From assembly GCF_030936135.1 (NCBI RefSeq), contig NC_082616.1, forward strand, positions 10,847,001 through 10,911,000: 64,000 nt of DNA, in the 5' to 3' direction. This document shows, piece after piece, positions 26,026-39,555 of the stretch (position 1 is the first letter of the stretch; every line of letters begins with the position of its first letter). The position numbers and the translations under genes were made by a program. The notes beneath the pieces were generated by a model. That model saw only the letters and a list, made by a program, of their open reading frames with translations. It ran no database searches and was not told where the DNA came from. This stretch comes from Gavia stellata (taxonomy: Eukaryota; Chordata; Aves; Gaviiformes; Gaviidae).

Positions 26026-28007
26026 TCAGCTCTGCTCCTCTCAAGGGCAGTGCAAATAATGCTGATACTGGAATTAATCCAATTCCTTGTTGCTTGTGAT
26101 TCTAAACTGCTGCGCTTTAAGGTGGTCCCTTCTCAGACACAAGGTATCTTACAGAAAGGCAACACAGACTTGAGTTCTTCCAACCCATCCCCTAAGCTCC
26201 GTGAGCTTGTACTGTATTTTGGAAATACTCTACGAGAGTAATGCATCGTCCCATCAAGTCACCACTGAAAAGCCCAGAAAGAGAAGACAGTCTTCTGCAG
26301 GAAGACCCAGACAAAGAGGCCCCTCCACCATGGAGGTCTGCTGGTGCACACACAGCCTCCCTCCCAAGCCATGATCTTGCTTGTGGGGAATACAGCAGCT
26401 TGCCAGCGTGGAGGCTCAAGCCTCAGCCTCTGCTAGGAATCAGACGTGTTGTCACGGCTTGACCCTGTCCTAGAAACCAGATGTGTGTCCCCAGGGCCCT
26501 GAGAGGGTTTGGAGCCTGGTTGATAGCACGACAGCCCGGGGCGCAGCGCTGCTCACAGCGAGTGCTCCTCACCCCACGCACGCCAGGGCAGTGCCATACT
26601 AGGACATGCTCTCACAGCGCTGCTTTGCTATGCAGGCTTGGTCAAAGAGCAAAATCCTGCCCACTCTATTCACAAGTAACCTCACTGACCTTTATAGGAT
26701 AATTTGGTTGATTATGGAGAATATGAGTCACTCCTAATATGCTCTGTTCCCAAGAACTTTAAGAAGAGCAGATCCATGATCCATCCCTAAAAACATCTGA
26801 GCTTTCTTATCACGCATTTCTTGGGTCGCACAGAACTTCTACTATTAAAGTCCTGTACCTAAGAGAAATACACGCCTGAGAAAGTAGCATTTGACTGTAA
26901 GAGAAAAGATATCTTCTCAGTCCAGAAACAGTGCCATGACTCTTGTACCTCCTTGTATATAGATGGAAGTCCACCACGTACTCACTCCTGACTCAGTGAT
27001 CCACTCAGCTTTCTCTGAGATGTCAATTCCAGTAACATATTTGTACTCATACTACCACTGAATTAGTAAAATTATCTCTCTGATGATTAATGGTATGGAA
27101 TCCATGGGTGTCGGGGCAGTACTGTCAGTTGATATAATCCCACAAAGCTGCATTGACAGAGCTGTTCACTGGTTTAAATTGACAGATGAATTTGTGCACC
27201 AGTTCCCCCTGACACCTAATCACCATGCCAGCCTGCCCATAAAATAAAGGTGATGGGAAATGAGGTGTCACTTACTGCTCTTATGAGACTGTGATAGGCT
27301 AAACTATGCACGCACAGATAGTGCATGGGAATTTACACAACATGAAGTAATTTGTCAAAAATGATTAATACACAGCAAGGCACTGGATTAAAAATAGCAT
27401 TGTACAATAAAAGGGAAAGAGGTAATCTGAGGTTCTGTGCGCTCTGCTGCATAAGGATTTTCATAGCTAGTGATGGGTGCATCTCTGGAGAGTCACTAAG
27501 CCTAGCTCAAATGAGCACTTGGAAGATGAACAGCTTATTAAATTAACTATACGTGACAGTGTCCCTCCCATCAAATCAGCTTCCTTCCCAGCAGCAGCAC
27601 TTTTGGGAGGAGCCGCAGAAGCTCCCTCACCATTACGGCCATTACCATAGGCAATATCTCCCAGCACATCTCATCTCTTCTCTTTGTTGTTTTCTATATA
27701 AGATGGTTTATGTGGAGCCATCTTTTTGGAGAGACTGAAGTAGGCGCTTTCTTTGGCACTAGCTGTCTCTAAATTCACTGGTTACAAGTCAACTTCTATG
27801 GCAGCTTGAGCTCAGACTTCATGCTCAAGTCTGACTTCCCAGCTGTGCCCACCAGCCCACTTCAACCAAGCTCCCTTCTGGATTCTCCTCAACTCTGGGT
27901 CTCCTGTAATTTTCTGGTTTTCCATTTATTAGCTCCTCATGCAGTGCATAGCTCTTGGCAAAGTTTGCCTCTCAGTTTTATTTCTTCACTTGCACGTTGG
28001 GAGTGCA

Positions 28008-28380
28008 AGTGACTAGTGACAGGACTAGAGGAAATGGCCTCAAGTTGCGCCAGGGGAGGTTCAGGCTGGATATTAGGAAAAAGTTCTTTACTGAGAGAGT
28101 AGTGAAACGTTGGAATAGGCTGCCCAGGGAGGTGGTAGAGTCACCCTCCCTGGAGATATTCAAGGAGCGTGTGGATGTGGCATTGTGGGATGTAGCTTGA
28201 TGGACATGGTGCTGTGTGGTGTTGGGTGGGTTGTGGCTTGTTGTTGTTGTTGTGTGGCGTGGGTTTTGTGGTTTTTCTTTTTGTGGTTTTTTTTGGGGTT
28301 GTTTTTTTTTTTTTTTTTTTCAGGTTGGACTCGATGATCTTACAGGTCTTTTCCAACCATACTGATTCTGTGATTCTGTG
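28008..28380 (+). mobile_element. CR1 LINE, 5'-truncated 3' end
   Basis: From GACTAGTGACAGGAC the sequence follows the CR1 LINE 3' end. It encodes the C-terminal end of the ORF2 reverse-transcriptase protein ([42 protein letters not shown]) with a stop at 28198-28200. A noncoding tail follows, ending GGTTGGACTCGATGATCTTA, CAGGTCTTTTCCAACC and two copies of the 8-mer ATTCTGTG (to 28380). The coding part has no internal stop, so it is among the younger repeats in the window. It is truncated like nearly all CR1 copies and cannot move by itself. Between the stop and the conserved tail the usual short spacer is replaced by a long GT/T-rich stretch (28208-28320). I could not define a target-site duplication. 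Confidence 0.95.
28208..28320 (+). repeat. GT-rich and poly-T expansion inside the CR1 tail
   Basis: The stretch consists almost only of G and T: GGTGTTGGGTGGG, then (GTT)n near 28240, G/T-rich DNA, and 19 consecutive T at 28302-28320. It lies between the CR1 stop codon and the conserved 3' tail, where CR1 consensus sequences I recall have a much shorter spacer. It probably grew by slippage after insertion. The long T-run is also a place where assemblies and reads are often wrong. Confidence 0.8.
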
Positions 28381-31300
28381 AGTCCAGAGCTGAGATCTCT
28401 GCTCCTTCAAATCTCGCAACTCTGCTGTCAGTTCACAACTTTCCAATGCCAGTTCAGACCAGCTGAGGAGTCGGTCTGAAATCTCTGTGCCTGTTAACCC
28501 TTCTAAAACATGAAACGTTTATTTAAATCTGCTTTTGTAATCTGATTAAAATGGAAAATTAGGTCATCTACCAAAGGCTTGATCCAGCAAATCCTTATTT
28601 ATGTGAGTCTTCTTGACACATAGACTAGATGCATATATATTTCAGTATCTGTTAATATATTTATGCTGTGATGCTATGAGCTTAGAGGAAAAAATGAGCA
28701 GAAAAGCCAGTCAAGGACGTAAGAGATGGAAGAATTGAAAACGCAGAAAGTTAAACACTGTCACCAGCAACATCAATAGCAAACTTCAAAAAAAAAAAGT
28801 TGCATCTTAAAAGTATTTATGAGAAGGACTATATGATCCATCTATTCTTAATCAGCCTGGAGACCAGTAAAGAGCTCTAAATAAAGAACAAATCTTAAAA
28901 TTGCCACCCAGAAAATGGTTACTTGATACCACTCCCATTGTCATTCCAGGCAAATTTTCTCAAGACAATTAAGCAATTTAAAACTGAAGCAGAACGAACT
29001 TAAGATAGTAATGCTTCAGCTTCAGTATCTGAGCTGAAAACAAACATCTCCCAAAGGAAAACCAGTACAGAAACTTAGCATCACTTCCCTGACATTACTG
29101 TTGTCTTATAATAAAGCTTTTAATAAGATGCTACAGTATGTCAGAAACATAACCTGCGCAAACAAGATGATCCTCAGCTGATGTCATTAGTCATAAAACC
29201 TTTTTGTGTTTTATCCTTCCCCAAACAGATTTATCTAACATTGCTCATTTTCACAGAGCTGCAAGTACACAGAAAAGCCCTCCCTTATTTGCAGAATCTT
29301 AAACTTGAGTTGTAGACTGCTTACAGATAAACTTCCAAACACAAATCTGCCGAGCTGCTTCTGCCCAGCACACAACCAGGGAAAAACAGCATCTCTATTA
29401 ACACCATAAAAGCTCAACTACTGTGTTCTGGGTAACAGCTCAGAAACCATTAACTACGTTGAGATCAAATGCATACTCACATAAAAACAGACAAACAATT
29501 AGATGTGGGCCCACATCTAAACAAGATCTGACCACAGAGACATGACACTGCAGTAGCCAAACTACCAGTTTCATCACCTGCGGGCTTCTTGGTTACGTTA
29601 TTTCCGCTCCTTCCCATCTTCCTTTGCTAGGCACTTCTACGGGAGCAACAATTTTGAACAATTCCCATTCTCAGGAATGGATCCTTACCAAATGAGCTTC
29701 CCTGTTTGAGCTTCCCAGGCTCTTAGCATCATTAAAAATGTGATCACTGTGTGGTGCTTCATTCCAGGGCTGAAACTAAAATTATTCTCCAAATTATTAG
29801 AGACACAGTAGTATCTTGCTTTTAGGGCAATTCAGTGACAATCCACCCTTTCTCCACATCTGTCACTCTAACATGTTATTAGAGAACATCAATATTTACA
29901 TAGCTCGCTCTTTCTTTTGACATCCACACTCTTGAAGCTAGTAGATATTTTAGGGTTATGTCAAACCTTATCAGATGCTTACATTGCTGCCAAAGGCATA
30001 CTTGTGCCTAGGCTTTATCTGTTTTTGTGTGACTGTGCCTGATCTCAGTCTATCAAGTAATTAATAATGTTCTTTAAGCTAGATTATCCTCTGCTATTTT
30101 AGAATGGTTGAGGATGTCACGTTAAATTCTGATTCTTTCCTTTTTTTTTCTGGGTTTGTTTTTATTGCAGAGACTGGAGGGTTACAACTCACAGGCAACT
30201 GTGGGATTGCACTGGAGAACTACTTAAAGACTGAGGTCCTCTACTTGTCTACTAGCTCCCTGCAAAGCAAATAGATCAGAACCCCACAGAAAGCAAAAAC
30301 TCAAGGGTTCAACCTACACTTCTACTTGTTCAAATGAGCTTGAGTAACAAGCACAATACGGCAAGTGGAAGGGAATTTACCTAGCGATCAGAGGAGTATT
30401 TGAGGTAAAGAAAGAGTAGGCAATGCAACACCTCTAGTACTGATATAAACTCAGCAAGTAATGCACAAGAAGTGCTTTAACTCAATGACTGAAATTCCAT
30501 TTTTCTGCATTCTTAAAAAACACTGATTCCAAATTGTAATAGCTGTCTGCAAAAATTGAGCACGGGGATTCCACAGACCTCCTTTTGACTAACTTTAAAG
30601 GATAAACCCATCACTGCAAAAGACTCTACTTGCTTCATGGGAGTTAAAAAAAAATATAAATGTATAGAATCTTTTAACTTTGGAGAAAACTGGTAATACA
30701 GTGGAGGAGCAAAGCAGACATCCCAGAGGAAGTAGAGCAAAATCCTCCAAGCTGAAAATACTTAGAACGCTGGAGGTATCAGGAGAAAAGAGTAATACTG
30801 TTTGCCTTGATCCCTAGCTGTTAACATATGGCCAGCATGAAGAGAAGATGCTACACTGGACAGAAGGCTGCTCTGAAGCAGCAGCAGCAGCCGGTCCTTA
30901 CATCCTCAAGGCCAGAAAACGGAAAAACACGGTTTCATCATAATGCAAAGATCACCTCAGTTCTGTTAACATCAACATTTTCTGCTTCCACTGGCTCAGC
31001 TCTATTTGGTATTCACTTTCCTAAAGGAGGTCACCAGAACCTGGAGAGCTGTCACATCCCAATACACACATTTTAAACACTTACGGTATAAATGAGGGAA
31101 CTGCCAACAATTTACCTCAGCAAAGAGTTTAGCATGTTATGTGTAGTGATACTTTGATGCATGGCAATGAAGGTTCAGTTAAGGTATATTCAACTTCAGC
31201 GGGGAAAGTAATTTGTTACGCTGCTTTTCCTGCACTGTGTTGGCAGGAATATAATAACTGCATATCAAATCAGATTTTGGTCATTCAAATCCACATCCAG

Positions 31301-31689
31301 CATCCCGCAATGAAAACTAAATAATCCTTCAATAAATGGAAGATGAAAAACAAGGCTATGCAAGGGCTACTTTAAGCCCTCCTGTAATTAAGTGCCAGCT
31401 CCATACGTTTATGACAGGGTTTCTGTGCTAACTTGGGAGCAGATTCAATGACACGCAAACTATCTCCCTGTCTATAACTCCAAGTCATCTGATTTAATTA
31501 CTTCAATATTAATATTCATGACTAAAACATGTTATTATGGCAATCCATCCCCTTTCAGCTACCTTGTTTGAATATAAGAAAAAAAAATCACACTGTTGGA
31601 TTTACACTAACGCAAGTTTACACCACCTGCATCTCTCAACTGGTGAGGCTGCTCAGTGTTTACACTGGCAGCGTCCAGCCTCCCAGCGG

Positions 31690-31746
31690 CAGGATTAGAC
31701 GACCTCTGAAGGTCATTTTTAGCCCTGTCTTCTACGATTTTCTATC
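31690..31746 (+). mobile_element. Old CR1 3'-tail relic
   Basis: AGGATTAGACGACCTCTGAA, then GGTCATTTTTAGCCCTG and TACGATTTTCTAT parallels the CR1 end (ggactagatgacctctgaaggtcccttccaacc, then gattctat). Only the last 60 bases or so are recognisable, and divergence is high. Confidence 0.55.
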
Positions 31747-34700
31747 ATGGTTGCACATCTTACGTAACGCTCCTATTGAATAAGTGCTGGAGAACTTCTT
31801 ATTAAAGTGTAGCCGAATTCCCCCGTAACGCTGCGACATTAGGATTAGTGCTATCATGCAGACAGAAAGACACCTGCCTAAGGCAAAATTGTATTAAGCT
31901 CACCAAAATGTTTAGGAGCTATTTACCACTAAAGCGCATATTCTCGGAAAGTTTTCGGACAGCGAACACCACAGCATTAGCATTAAGATAGGGTTTGCAT
32001 TTCTCAATATTGCTGTTGCCCAAAATCCTCCCGCCCCAAGCTGAGATGTCTTGTGATTACAGATCCATCACTTCTTGACTTCTCCCTGTAATTAAAAATA
32101 CAATTAACTAAGCTTAGCTAGTTCACCGAGTATTTCAAAATTGAATCCTAGCAAAGGGAAAAACTTACATATGCTAATTCAAACATCCAGAATGCAACGT
32201 TACCCCTGCCACTGAGTTTTATTTCTCAGGCAACGTGTGCCATGTTTCCCCTTTTCAGCACACATTACACACAGACATGTGCTAATTACTGTATCTCTGT
32301 AATGAGATGCTTTTAACCAGATTTCATACAAAAAGTGTTTTCTCAGTTGCAGCAGCTTTTAATCACAAATTATCTATTTATTAATAGAAAAAATACTTCT
32401 CATTGCCTTGAGGCAGCCCTAGCCATGCCTTCAACGATTCATCGATGCCGCCTGACTCAGATTGCCAATGTGTTTGCATTTGTCTGGATTTAAGTGTCAC
32501 TTTGATGCTGTAGATGATGCGGTTGCAGCGAGTGGGTCCAGGCTGACCAGGCTGCCGTGCACATGCTTCCCCGTGGCGAGGGGCAGGCACCGCTCTGCTG
32601 CAGCAGCACCCGGGGGTTTTGCTCTTGCTGAGGTCACCCAAGGAATGCCCCAGGTCACCCAATTGCTGCCTGTGACACAATCTACTAAGAAGATAGGGTT
32701 GGTTTCCACTTAAAAACTTTATTGATTTAGGCTGGCACTTGTTGGAGGTTTTGTTGCGTTTTTAGTGACAAAATTTCCAGTTGTATTCATCTACAAAAAA
32801 GCTCTAGTTTAAAAAACTCTCATAAAGAAAGCAATTCAACTACAGGAGTACCTAAAAATGATACCAGATGTCAGACGAGGTTAAGGTTTTGTTTCCTACT
32901 TCTCTGAAGCTATCCATAGCACTCTTGCTAATAGCTGGATAACACTGTCACACTAATGGTCTGCTGTAACACTAACCTTGGTTTGTTTGGGTTTTTTTGG
33001 TGCTAGAAGTGACAACAGCAAAGCTTTTCTTGCTGGCCTGCTTGATACCTGTTAGCTCCACTTCAGCCTGTGCTAAAATGCATTTGCCACGTTATTGATG
33101 AAAACTGAGAAAATCAAATCCATTATGCTATTGCTAAAACCCTTCCCACTGGTTGTTAGCTTGTTCTGGTATTGATTTTTGTGTGTTTCACGATTGGTAA
33201 AATCCTTATCGATTCCACTTACTTAACTGCTTGGGTTTGTCCCGATGCCACTGCACTCATTTGCTCATCAGGAGTGTCCCCCAACTGCAGGCACATCCCC
33301 CCAGACTGGAAGCACAGCCCGAGAGGAGGGGGTGTTCAGTAGACTCCTGTGCAAAATTAAATGAAAGATTGGAAAAGGCCAGCCTGAGAATAGCTTTGCT
33401 TAGGGAAGGGAGGTAGATGAGGGCACTGGCTCAGAGGGATAAATAAGGGAGGGTCTCACTACAGGTACATAGAAAGAAATCTACAAAAAGACATTTTGAC
33501 CTTACACTAGTGCCTCCTGATAACGTTGATTTGCATCTGTTAAGCGGTCCCTTGCTGAAAAGGCCCCGGGTTCCCTGCAAACATATGGCCAGCGTGAAAC
33601 CACGCACGCCTTCATGGCCCCATGCATCCAGAGAGCCACCTCCAGCTTCTCCCAGTTCTGCTGTGCCCATGTCAAATGACCATTTGTGGTACAATGAAAT
33701 GAAAAAACAATAAATGAAAATATAAAGCTTCCCGGCAACAGCAATATTAAGGCAAAAAGCAGAGGACGAGAGGGTCAAACTGACTGGGGTGCCAAATACA
33801 TGCACTGAAGGTCCCTTAGCATCCCCACAACTCCCCACAGATACTCACGGCCACCTTTCTTATCACGTAGAATTATATTTTTCAGGCTCAAATCATCAGA
33901 TGTTGAAGAAACATAATGTAGGAGAGTTAGTTTGGTTGAGAATTTTAGTATTGGTACAGCAGGCTCTAGTTAATAATTATATTGGCTTCCACCTGGAAGT
34001 CTGCAATGTAGGCCAAGACTGAAAACGATGTCTACAGGAATTCTGAATCAGATCAAACCTATGAATCATTTTTATGCTCATCTACTGCCTCGTTAGGGGG
34101 CAGTTATCCAACCCGTAAACTCCCTTTTCACAGGTTACTATTTGTGTAATTCAAAACCAAATTCAAACGATGCTCCTGAGAGAGCAGAAATAGAAGCTTG
34201 CACATTACTTAAGCCACTGAACAACAGCACGCACACTTTTTCTTGCTCCAACTACAACAGAGATGCCAAAACCCAAAACAAAGATCGATAGCCACATGAA
34301 TATGTGGAGGAACAACCAACCCACACTCTTCCTCCTTGGTAAGGCATGTCCTTGTTCAAGTTAAACCAACAGTTCAAATTCTGCATTTATGTGGGGCAAG
34401 TTTGGATGAAGAGGAAAAGGCTGGAGAGGATCCCATAGCTGCGTACACCATTAAATAAACTGGTCACCACGGACTGCAAGTATACGGCAGCAGACTGCAT
34501 CCTACTGTCTACAGGCTGCAGACCACGGCACACAGCAAGTTGTGTCAGGGAGTCCTTTCCTGACCCCTTACACCTCTCCCGGGTCAGAGAGGCCTCCAGT
34601 GAGGTAGTCTCACCTGGAAGAACCTGGACAACCATCTGATCACAGCTTCAAGAGATATTTGGGCTGCAGGCAGTGCCACAAAAGCAAGAGAGGCAGTAAG

Positions 34701-35336
34701 GCTACTCTCTGAGGCTCTGTTTCCAGCTCCTTGGCTCAGTTCTGATCCTGCCGCCACTCTGTTTCCTGCAATAGAAGCATCCCGCAGCGAACTGCGGTGT
34801 GCAGACAGCAGCACGAAACCTTGTGTAAGCCCTGCCAGAGAGCCAGCATGGCGATGGTATCTCCTGTGTGCAGAACAATGGCGGCACACCTGGTCCTCGG
34901 AGGAAAAGTATCACGTAATAATAACCCAAGATGACAGTAGGATTTAATACAGCTGTGAGCCTCTGCTGTCTCAGGGGTACAGAAAAAGCTGCTGAGAGGG
35001 TCAGGAGTCTTCTACATTCACTCTTAAACTCAGATGTGCAAACTGACACTTGTCATGTCAAAGATCAGGAAAAATGCAACCAACCACTCACAGCACTGTT
35101 TGGGACACTCCTTCACTGCATTATACAGCCCTAACACAACCGCTTTTTCAAACTTTTTGTGGCTTCTCTTACTTCCAAGTGTTCTAAACCACTTCCGCAA
35201 TACAGTAATCTGGATGGCAGAACGGCTTTCATTATGCAGCACGCTGGACAAAAAGAGTAGCATTTACATTTCGTAAACACAGGAGGGATAATAACTGTCT
35301 CAACCAAATGAAGAAATCAATTCCTTAACCAATGTC

Positions 35337-35362
35337 AGAGAGGAGAAGGAAGAGGAAAGAAG
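35337..35362 (+). repeat. Pure purine tract
   Basis: Twenty-six consecutive purines (AGAGAGGAGAAGG and on). Homopurine tracts can form triplex DNA. No function is implied. Confidence 0.5.
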
Positions 35363-36884
35363 CAGCAAGCCGAATGCCAAGATGCTAAATTTAGATCAGC
35401 TCTTATTCCCGCTCCGCAAGTATCCGTAGACAAAGAACCTTCACATTCTGAGTCGCCGCCGCAGCTCATGCAACCTAAAATTCAGAATTAAAGCACACGT
35501 CCCAAACACCAAGTAAAGTTACAGTGGCAATCAGTTCTGCACAAACACAGCAAAGTATATCAAGCTACATGAATTAACCAGGTGAATTAAGAGACTAATA
35601 TCCCAGATGTTCTTACTGCTTACATCATCTCCCAACTAAATGTGAAACTAAAAATACAAGATGTTTTAAATGGTTCTGCCATTTGATCTGAATCAGCACT
35701 CAAACAACAGAATAGAAATTCTCCTACATCCAGGTGCTTCATTCACACACATCTTGCAGATACCCACAACAAACATTATGGCCCTTCATCGAGAAAACTG
35801 AGTCAGTACATGGCCTGTATGCCATAAAGGAGAGAAGAAATTCAATGTATTTATTTCTAATAGAAGACCTCAGAGTCTTTTCACAATACTGTGGTTATGA
35901 AATAAACGTACCTCAGTATTTTATGAATGACAATGAGGAGTCGATAAGGGACATCATTATTCAAATACACATACAAGATAAACGTATTTGGTAAATAGTG
36001 ATGAACTGCAGAGATGTGTCTCTGTCATGCTTTAAGTCCTTACTTTAATTGTCAACCACAGAATGGAAAAGAAAAAGGAAAAAAATTATTTGGGCTTATT
36101 GCCAGAGCTGTAAACATTTCCAAGAATGTCTTACTAGCTGTGTTAAAAGCTCTGCCAATATACAATTTCATACTGGAATAATGAGTCATACTTTCTAATG
36201 AGCACGAGATCTGATTTTGCTTTTCAGACCTGTCCATCAGTCTCCCCCCCAGCTACACACCCCTGCCTCAGGCACGAGACATGCCAGGTAGCACTCGACA
36301 GGAAGGCATCACAGATCCTGCAGCTACACACAGCGCCTGCCAACCCGATGGGAGAGCTGGACCGCAGCGCTGAGTGGAAGGAGAGGGCAAAGGGGGACGC
36401 CCGTGCCTCTCGCCTCTAGAAACAAAGGCATCAAAACATCCAGCATTTCCAGGTGGCTGCAGGCATCCTCTGGCCCAGGCCAGGCTGCCTGCGTGGCCGA
36501 GATCTCCATCCAAGCAGCCGGTCCCTGCAGCAAGGAGCACTTGGCAGCAGTGTGGCATCTCCTCCCAGAGGCAGAGCATCACAAGAGACACCAACTACAG
36601 GAGGTCACCACCGCAGCACCGGGACACTCCGCCCACCCAAAAAGAAATGGGAGAACATGCTCCCCAAAATCCTGAGTGCCTTACTACACCACGGATATTT
36701 ACTGGGAAATACAATGGGGAAAACTACAAAACCAGCAGGTCTCCAAGGGAAAGAGAAGCTAGATTTATACAATTATCCACCTCTACAGATGAGCGGTGAG
36801 GAGCACTCCCATGATCGGGCAAGAGCAGAAGCTGGGAAACTGCCAGAGGAAGACAGGCTCATGTGTGCAAACACAGTGAAGATT

Positions 36885-37000
36885 TAAAATTATCAGGATG
36901 AAAGGGGTTTTTGGATTAATTTCTCTACACAGAGTGATTAAGATGTAGGACAGGCTATTAAATGTAGTAAAAGATGTTGCAAGATTAAATATGTCCTCAA
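36885..37000 (+). mobile_element. Probable degraded CR1 fragment
   Basis: TATCAGGATGAAAGG, then AATTTCTCTACACAGAGTGA, TTAAGATGTAGGACAGGCT and TAGTAAAAGATGTTGCAAG resembles the CR1 stretch that codes for [14 protein letters not shown] (tattaggaaaaagttctttac, gagagagta, gttggaataggctgccc). Several substitutions and small gaps make this a tentative call. Confidence 0.4.
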
Positions 37001-39535
37001 GACTGAAACCACCCTCTTGCTTCCCACAGCCCATTAAAGAGCCATCATATAAAAACGCCTTCCTGTCCCTATTGAACCTGGTCACATTTGAAGCAGGAAA
37101 GATGATCATTTTGTAAAACTACTCCACCAGCAATCTCAGCACAAAACCTAATTCTGAGGAAAAATTAACTATCCATTTCATACTGGCAGCTACACGATAG
37201 CAGAGGAGAAGGCTGTCTGCATAGCCTCCATCTCTTCTGTAAGTTTTTGGGCTGATTGTGGAAAGGAGTAATAAAAAGAAGTATTCAAATGACATGGCTT
37301 TTAAGCCAAAAATCTGTCAGTGCAAGTATGTCACTATCTGTAGGTACTCAAGTCTCCAACAGTCTGTCTGCCAGGCCACGTAACACAAGAGCCTGGGCTG
37401 CTTCCTCCTCAGCTGCAGTATCCATGTCTCCAGACAAAACCCCTGGGAGGGGAAAGCCCCAAGAGGGATCTCAGGGATCAGGAATCAGTCTAAATATCCA
37501 GCTCCAGCTGAAATCAGCACCTTACTAAACTACTTCAGCACTTTGGAAACCTCTACAGATGTCTCCTGCACGTTCTAGATATCTCAAACAAACCTGACCT
37601 CAGGGGCATAGAGATGCCTGTACCAGAGCAGACCAGGCACCCACCTAACGCAGGATCCAGCCCCAGCTTCACCTCTTTATTTCCTTAACTTCTGGAGATC
37701 TGACCCACTATCTCTGGGGTCCCAATATGATGCTGAGATTATTTGATTATTCCAGTGAGACTCTCAGCAGCCATTGCTTCTTCAGAACCACAGCCGGGGC
37801 GTGACTGCCAGGCAGAGGGGACTTGGGTGCTGCATGCCAAACCCTGCCGCATTGCATTTTTAGGCATCCAAGCTCTCCCAGGGACAGCGTTTAGGCACGT
37901 TTTGCACACTTCCCCATTCACATGGTCAGATAGATGGTTGTTTCTACCCTGAGCCCACATTTTTCCTGCCCTGTTGCCTTTCCTGCCTTCCCCGAGATCT
38001 CTACGGCTGCGTCCTACACTGCTGCTGCCGCTGGGCCTTAGAGCTAGGACTGCATTTTATTTTGTGAGAGTATACAGATATAAAACCACATCATTAAGTG
38101 ATTTAGAACAATAACACTTGTGAGGCATATGTGGGAACCTATGTTTTATCAGGGCTTCAGAGGAAACCAGATGCACTACATAAACACAGTTTTCTGTTTT
38201 TTCACTCCCTTTTCACAGTTATTTTACTGCAATCATGATATGCTGCTATTACGTTAACATGATGCTGATTAAGACACTAATAATTTAAAAGTAATCTCAA
38301 ACACAGGTAACAAAGCATAGCACATATCATTACTGATAGGCTGCACTATACACATTTATCTGCTTTAAAGCTATCAACAACTGTGTAACAATATACCTCC
38401 CAGACCCAGCAAATGGTGGCTGAGCCCTTTGTGCTCTCTTTCCCTTTCTGCTAGTTGTGTATCTGTAATGTCTTTGTAGCAAAACCAGCGCAGATTTCCT
38501 AGGTCAGCATGTTCGATAACCGGCTGCCCATTTCCTGGTCAGCATAACCGGTTTCTCCAGTGATCCCGTATAGGTTGCATAGGTCCCGGGACAGCAGATG
38601 TGGCAGTTCCCTTAGGATGCTACTGCCTGTCCTGCTGGCAGCCCCTCCACTGATGTGGCTTTTTACCAGTACTAGTGAAGCTAATCCTTGGGCTTTAATA
38701 TGATGTGATCATCTTCCTAATCAAAGAGGTTAATGAAGTGCTAAAAATTTAGGAGAAAGATTCAAATATATCTCCAGGCAGCCCTAAATAGAGGGCAGTA
38801 AGTCTTCTGCAGAACTGCCCGTACACCTTGTTGCTAACATTGCCATCAACCACCCAGCCAGGCCATTTCTGAATCGGCACTTCTCGCTCAGAGCTGTCTC
38901 TTAAACACATGAAACGATGCCACACTGCTGTTGGCTGCCCCTGCACCTTCTCCTTTTATGTTTCAAGTACCATTTAATTCAACAGGGATGAAACCAGTCA
39001 AATATAGGAAGTACTCTAGAACCTGAAAATGGTAAATAAACAGTTGCAATAATTCTGCAAGTTTTTAAATCATCTGCATTCATCTGCGGGGATATAGTAC
39101 TTCATTCAGTTGCACAAGGGGCTTCGATATCCAGACAAAACTTCTGAATGATTCACGGAGCAGTGAAACTTGAGAGCTCTCACAGCTGCTTATCTACATC
39201 ATCGGAACAAAACAAATATTTTAAACAAGGTCTCCTCTGTTTATTTCCTGGTTACTTCACTAATGGGAAAGCAATTTACGTATTTCCTCTCCCTAAGCAT
39301 ATAAATAATTAAGAAAGGCTTTTGGTTACAAAGGCTGTTGGAAACTGTCATGTCCTTCATGCTGAGGTTTACACGGAGCAGTTCATCACTAGCCCTTCCA
39401 CCCCGGCACAAGGAGAGGGGCTGCGCGACCTCCCGAGGCCCCGTTCTTGCCCCATTCAGCATCAGGCCCCTCTTACGTGACACGCTGCACACAAAAATAA
39501 TGAGACAGACCTCAAAAAGCCAGACTGCACATGTT

Positions 39536-39555
39536 TGTGTGCGCACGTGCATGTG
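39536..39555. repeat. Alternating purine-pyrimidine tract (Z-DNA prone)
   Basis: Twenty bases alternate strictly, with a GTGCGCAC palindrome inside. This is the best Z-DNA candidate I saw in the window; the one at 1575-1592 is similar but shorter. Confidence 0.55.

Noticed and set aside
28302..28320. Poly-T run as the A-tail of an antisense retroposon
   Set aside because: It lies inside a continuous CR1 copy, and CR1 ends in an octamer repeat, not poly(A). Slippage expansion explains it better.
30823..33593. Shared 14-mer AACATATGGCCAGC at 30823 and 33580
   Set aside because: Flanks do not align beyond a few bases, so it is probably coincidence rather than a repeat family.
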